Of a stretch of DNA of 5,222 nt, positions 4,580 to 5,222 are shown one piece after another. The DNA is from Thermoproteota archaeon (GTDB taxonomy: Archaea > Thermoproteota > Thermoprotei_A > Sulfolobales > Acidilobaceae), in contig JAADGB010000047.1 of the NCBI GenBank assembly GCA_013152575.1, positions 1-5,222 of the forward strand, given 5' to 3'. Under the pieces are notes generated by a model that saw only the letters and a list, made by a program, of their open reading frames with translations, ran no database searches and was not told the origin of the DNA. The position numbers and the translations under genes were made by a program. The stretch's first letter is position 1. Each line of letters starts with the position of its first letter.

Positions 4580-5222
4580 TATCTCCATCCATCAAGACAT
4601 GATCCGTGCCAACTCGCTGACCAGGGTATTTTGCACTCGGCCCCCAGATCTTAGCGTATCTAAACCTCCTCGCCAGATCCTTGTGTATCCTCTTGGCCGC
4701 ATCCAAGACCGTCGCACCTTTCTCCAGCACGAGCGGATCTGGATCAGGCTCCTTATTAGGCTGCTTTGTATATACTCTAATTATCTCTAGAATATCGAAT
4801 ATTATATCGCCCAGTTTATCTAAGCCCTCGCCTGTAGCCGCACTGACTACGAGTACGGGGACGTCGGGAGGAGCATACTTCATAACCCGTTTAGCCTTCT
4901 CCTTGGCCCCCGGCAGATCAGCCTTGTTCAATAGTATGATGGCTGGTTTATAGACTCGTGTTGTGAATATGGCGTCTTCGACATCGTCGAGTGTCACGTC
5001 TCCTTCCATTTCTACTATTGCATTATAGATTCTGTACTGGCTTAGCAGCCGACGTAGATCATCCTCCGTAAAGTTAACCATTCTACCATGTCCAACAATC
5101 TTTATGCCATTAACGCTTCTATCCCTCCTAATCCTCACTAGGCCTTTGGATTTTGTTATGACGACTCCTCTCTCCGCCAGGAAGTCTATTAGCTTCCTTA
5201 GAGTATAAGCGGGGTCTTCTTC
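4557..5222 (-). CDS. DRG-family GTPase with TGS domain, C-terminal 221 residues
   Basis: The frame is open from the window end to TAG at 4557-4559. Counting from the first visible residue, the segment ends the GTPase domain: RIYNAIV (about 64-70), the G4 motif NKAD (99-102, at 4917-4928) and the G5 motif SAATGEG (127-133). A TGS domain fills about 149-221 (RVYTKQP to DIIEIHVS). This order, GTPase then C-terminal TGS, is that of archaeal and eukaryotic DRG/Rbg proteins, a branch of the Obg group linked to ribosomes and translation. The P-loop, switch regions and start codon lie beyond base 5222; a GTG at 5138 is internal because the sequence before it continues the family pattern (DFLAERGVVI). 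All visible motifs are intact and the family usually has about 360-400 residues, so a little over half is here. It is probably unrelated in function to the convergent CDF-like gene it overlaps. Confidence 0.93.
   Translation of the reverse strand, partial: EEDPAYTLRKLIDFLAERGVVITKSKGLVRIRRDRSVNGIKIVGHGRMVNFTEDDLRRLLSQYRIYNAIVEMEGDVTLDDVEDAIFTTRVYKPAIILLNKADLPGAKEKAKRVMKYAPPDVPVLVVSAATGEGLDKLGDIIFDILEIIRVYTKQPNKEPDPDPLVLEKGATVLDAAKRIHKDLARRFRYAKIWGPSAKYPGQRVGTDHVLMDGDIIEIHVS

Noticed and set aside
4542..4953. Plus-strand open frames opposite the DRG gene
   Set aside because: They are shadows of a GTPase gene with intact G4, G5 and TGS motifs.
5136..5138. GTG at 5138 as start of a complete minus-strand protein
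   Set aside because: The frame stays open to the window edge and the 28 extra residues continue the DRG family pattern, so the gene is cut by the window.

Overview
The window reads as chromosomal DNA of a hyperthermophilic crenarchaeon, perhaps of the Desulfurococcales type; the exact taxon is inferred. The signs are arginine written almost entirely as AGG/AGA, frequent ATA isoleucine, TTG and GTG starts, GGAGG/GGTG ribosome sites, an archaeal DRG-type GTPase with a TGS domain, and a sequon-rich surface protein with a C-terminal membrane anchor. Packing is very tight. The only intergenic gap longer than a few bases is about 60 nt at 2645-2703, so no stretch over 300 bases lacks a gene. No tRNA, rRNA, CRISPR array or insertion sequence was seen.

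Layout. (1) 1-1859, plus strand: the 3' part of a Nudix hydrolase, whose TAA overlaps by one base the ATG of an exported, membrane-anchored calcineurin-like metallophosphoesterase. (2) 1841-2644, minus strand: a cytosolic ChaN/Tiki-superfamily (DUF399-like) protein, overlapping the phosphoesterase tail to tail. (3) 2645-2703: a divergent promoter region. (4) 2704-4579, plus strand: four tightly packed genes encoding an acidic helical protein of unknown function, a coiled-coil plus winged-helix protein, a small basic membrane protein that is very AT-rich, and a six-helix cation diffusion facilitator (CDF) relative. (5) 4557-5222, minus strand: the C-terminal 221 residues of a DRG-family GTPase, overlapping the CDF gene tail to tail and running off the window.

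How the genes may work together. The Nudix/phosphoesterase pair is probably translationally coupled and could handle nucleotides or other phosphorylated compounds inside and outside the cell. The 2704-4579 block is the least explained part. Its first and third proteins share a short helix-loop-helix pattern, the second looks DNA-binding, and the CDF-like protein lacks the usual transport-site residues while keeping the second metal site. The block could be a membrane-linked module, but no known system is recognised, and transport, regulation or sensing cannot be told apart from sequence alone.

The other notable features are an 11-bp tandem duplication that rewrites the translation start of the ChaN-like gene, and an excess of the palindrome GGGWCCC across the window.
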